A stretch of DNA of 21,711 bases from a virus, in the IMG/VR virus record IMGVR_UViG_3300007734_000464, positions 1 to 21,711 of that record; one strand, 5' to 3'. Position 1 is the first letter of the stretch; each line of letters starts with the position of its first letter. A program made the position numbers and the translations under genes. Under the pieces are notes generated by a model. It saw nothing but the letters and a program-made list of their open reading frames with translations. It was not told the origin of the DNA and did not search any database. Shown in pieces: positions 20,753-21,711 of the stretch.

Positions 20753-21669
20753 TACTGCGCGGGCCAATTGCCGTCTTGAACACTCCACGGGCCGACCAGC
20801 GGATTCATGCCAATTGGGGCAAGAGACTGCGCCGGTACAGGCACATCCTGCGCTTTGGTGTAACTCAACGCCCGTGTAAATTCACCCAATTCCACGGCGT
20901 AATCCAGCTTTTTAGCTTTGAGAAAATAGAATTTCAGACCCGCCAACATGAGGTCATCAGGAAAAATTGTCGTGTCGGAATCGGCGGTAAACGCGCCTTT
21001 GTCGCCTGCCGTTGCGCCGGTAGACATTACCCAATAATTGCTAACGTACTCAAACGCAAAAGTGTAGATGCTTGTCAATGCTTGGAAAATTCGCAGGCGG
21101 TTGTTGTATATACGATAGCGTTCCCGTGGGCCAACAGAGATGATGCCGCCTTGCAACCATTGCCATTCTTGGCTGGTTTTTGTTCCAAGATTGCGCCAAT
21201 GGTTTGTGCGATCCCAATTTGTATCCGAGATCATGCGGTCAAAGTCGGTCGGCATCGCATAGTCTTGCTTGGCAAACGTCATAGACACCGCCGCCGTTGA
21301 GGTTGCCACAGGCGTGTTCAACGTGACTTGAGTTCCCGAGTCAATAGTCAAAATCTCAGCATATGGAGCCTGACCCGTGCCGGTCACCACATTACCCACT
21401 TCTAAGCCTACGGTCGTGCCCATACTGGTGATGACCTTTGAGCCTGCCGTAATTGTGCCGGTGGTGCTGATTCCGGCGGTTGTTTGCAGGACGTAAGCCT
21501 TGACCAGCCGCTGCCACTCAAATTCGCGCACCAAGTCTTTGCCCAACCGCTGCGCCAAAGCCAGCAGTTGGACGGTTTGGTTGTTGGTGGAGCCAATTAC
21601 TGCCGCTGGTTGGGACAAGCCCATTTCGCCCGAAACTTGGTCAACCAGTTGCAGTAATGTGTAAGCCAT
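20752..21669 (-). CDS. Head-to-tail adaptor (P22 gp4-like)
   Basis: A 305-residue protein. Helical ends (LLQLVDQVSGEMGLSQ and LAQRLGKDLVREFEWQRL at the start; MLAGLKFYFLKAKKLDYAVE near 245-265) enclose a beta-rich insertion at about 70-132 with GTITAGSKVITSMGTTVGL, a beta-sandwich unit that recurs in phage tail proteins. The helical parts and the DYAMPTDFDRMISDTNWD segment are typical of adaptor proteins that dock on the portal ring. The gene follows the AT-hook protein with no spacer and shares a base with the next gene (TAATG). Confidence 0.75.
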   Translation of the reverse strand: MAYTLLQLVDQVSGEMGLSQPAAVIGSTNNQTVQLLALAQRLGKDLVREFEWQRLVKAYVLQTTAGISTTGTITAGSKVITSMGTTVGLEVGNVVTGTGQAPYAEILTIDSGTQVTLNTPVATSTAAVSMTFAKQDYAMPTDFDRMISDTNWDRTNHWRNLGTKTSQEWQWLQGGIISVGPRERYRIYNNRLRIFQALTSIYTFAFEYVSNYWVMSTGATAGDKGAFTADSDTTIFPDDLMLAGLKFYFLKAKKLDYAVELGEFTRALSYTKAQDVPVPAQSLAPIGMNPLVGPWSVQDGNWPAQ

Positions 21670-21711
21670 TTATTCCACCAGTTCTTTCTTGGGTCTGCCA
21701 GCCTTCTTGGT
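21670..21711 (-). CDS. C-terminal end of a small AT-hook-like protein (runs off right edge)
   Basis: Fourteen codons are visible, reading TKKAGRPKKELVE and a TAA that directly abuts the adaptor ATG. GRPKK is the core of an AT-hook minor-groove DNA-binding motif, and the surrounding residues are basic. The rest of the gene is outside the window, so function cannot be judged; capsid or portal genes would be expected further upstream. Confidence 0.6.
   Translation of the reverse strand, partial: TKKAGRPKKELVE

Noticed and set aside
20725-21300. 191-codon plus-strand ORF opposite the adaptor gene
   Set aside because: Antisense shadow; the minus-strand frame has clear family features and proper junctions.

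Overview
The window is an interior piece of a tailed double-stranded DNA phage genome (or an excised prophage assembly). Evidence is the terminase pair at the left edge, a head-to-tail adaptor and tail module at the right, a lysis cassette, and two divergent blocks of small overlapping early genes. The host cannot be read directly; the Cro-like regulator, NinB, the ERF annealing protein and the style of the proteins suggest a phage of Proteobacteria, and my guess (inference) is a freshwater betaproteobacterium. The adaptor and tail proteins look podovirus-like. No integrase, CI-type repressor, DNA polymerase, helicase, tRNA or CRISPR array was seen.

Layout. Positions 1-742 (minus): small and large terminase genes, the latter running off the left edge. 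Positions 743-1130: a short regulatory region, one isolated plus-strand gene and its own terminator. Positions 1052-6239 (minus): an early operon. It starts with a Cro-like repressor, then a structured non-coding stretch with a 27-bp inverted repeat, then a 36-codon ORF, a replication-associated protein, a small conserved protein, a VRR-NUC-like nuclease, NinB, a zinc ribbon, an HNH/Ref-like nuclease, a ferritin-like small protein, a glycosyltransferase, an LpxO/AspH-type hydroxylase and a ParB-methyltransferase fusion. Positions 6240-6385: a divergent control region with three Cro-type operators. Positions 6386-10822 (plus): the other early operon, with about 18 small genes, including ERF, a small SSB-like protein with an SSB-type acidic tail, a winged-helix protein, a lipoprotein and four tiny membrane proteins. 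Positions 10815-21711 (minus): the late operon, read right to left. It holds an AT-hook protein end, adaptor, large tail protein, GNAT acetyltransferase, four virion/ejection-type proteins, tail fibre, XkdW-like protein, small membrane proteins, holins and endolysin.

How it works together. The Cro-like protein probably binds TAAG-N4-CTTA palindromes between the two early operons and a fourth copy 5 kb away in front of the isolated gene at 851, so that gene looks like part of the same regulon. The early operons carry recombination and nuclease functions plus an envelope- or protein-modifying cluster; the late operon builds the tail and lyses the cell. Nearly all genes overlap by 1-20 bases, mostly as ATGA or TAATG junctions, so translational coupling is the rule. 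The transcription order (terminase leaving at the left, adaptor entering at the right) implies a circular or circularly permuted genome, with portal and capsid outside this window.
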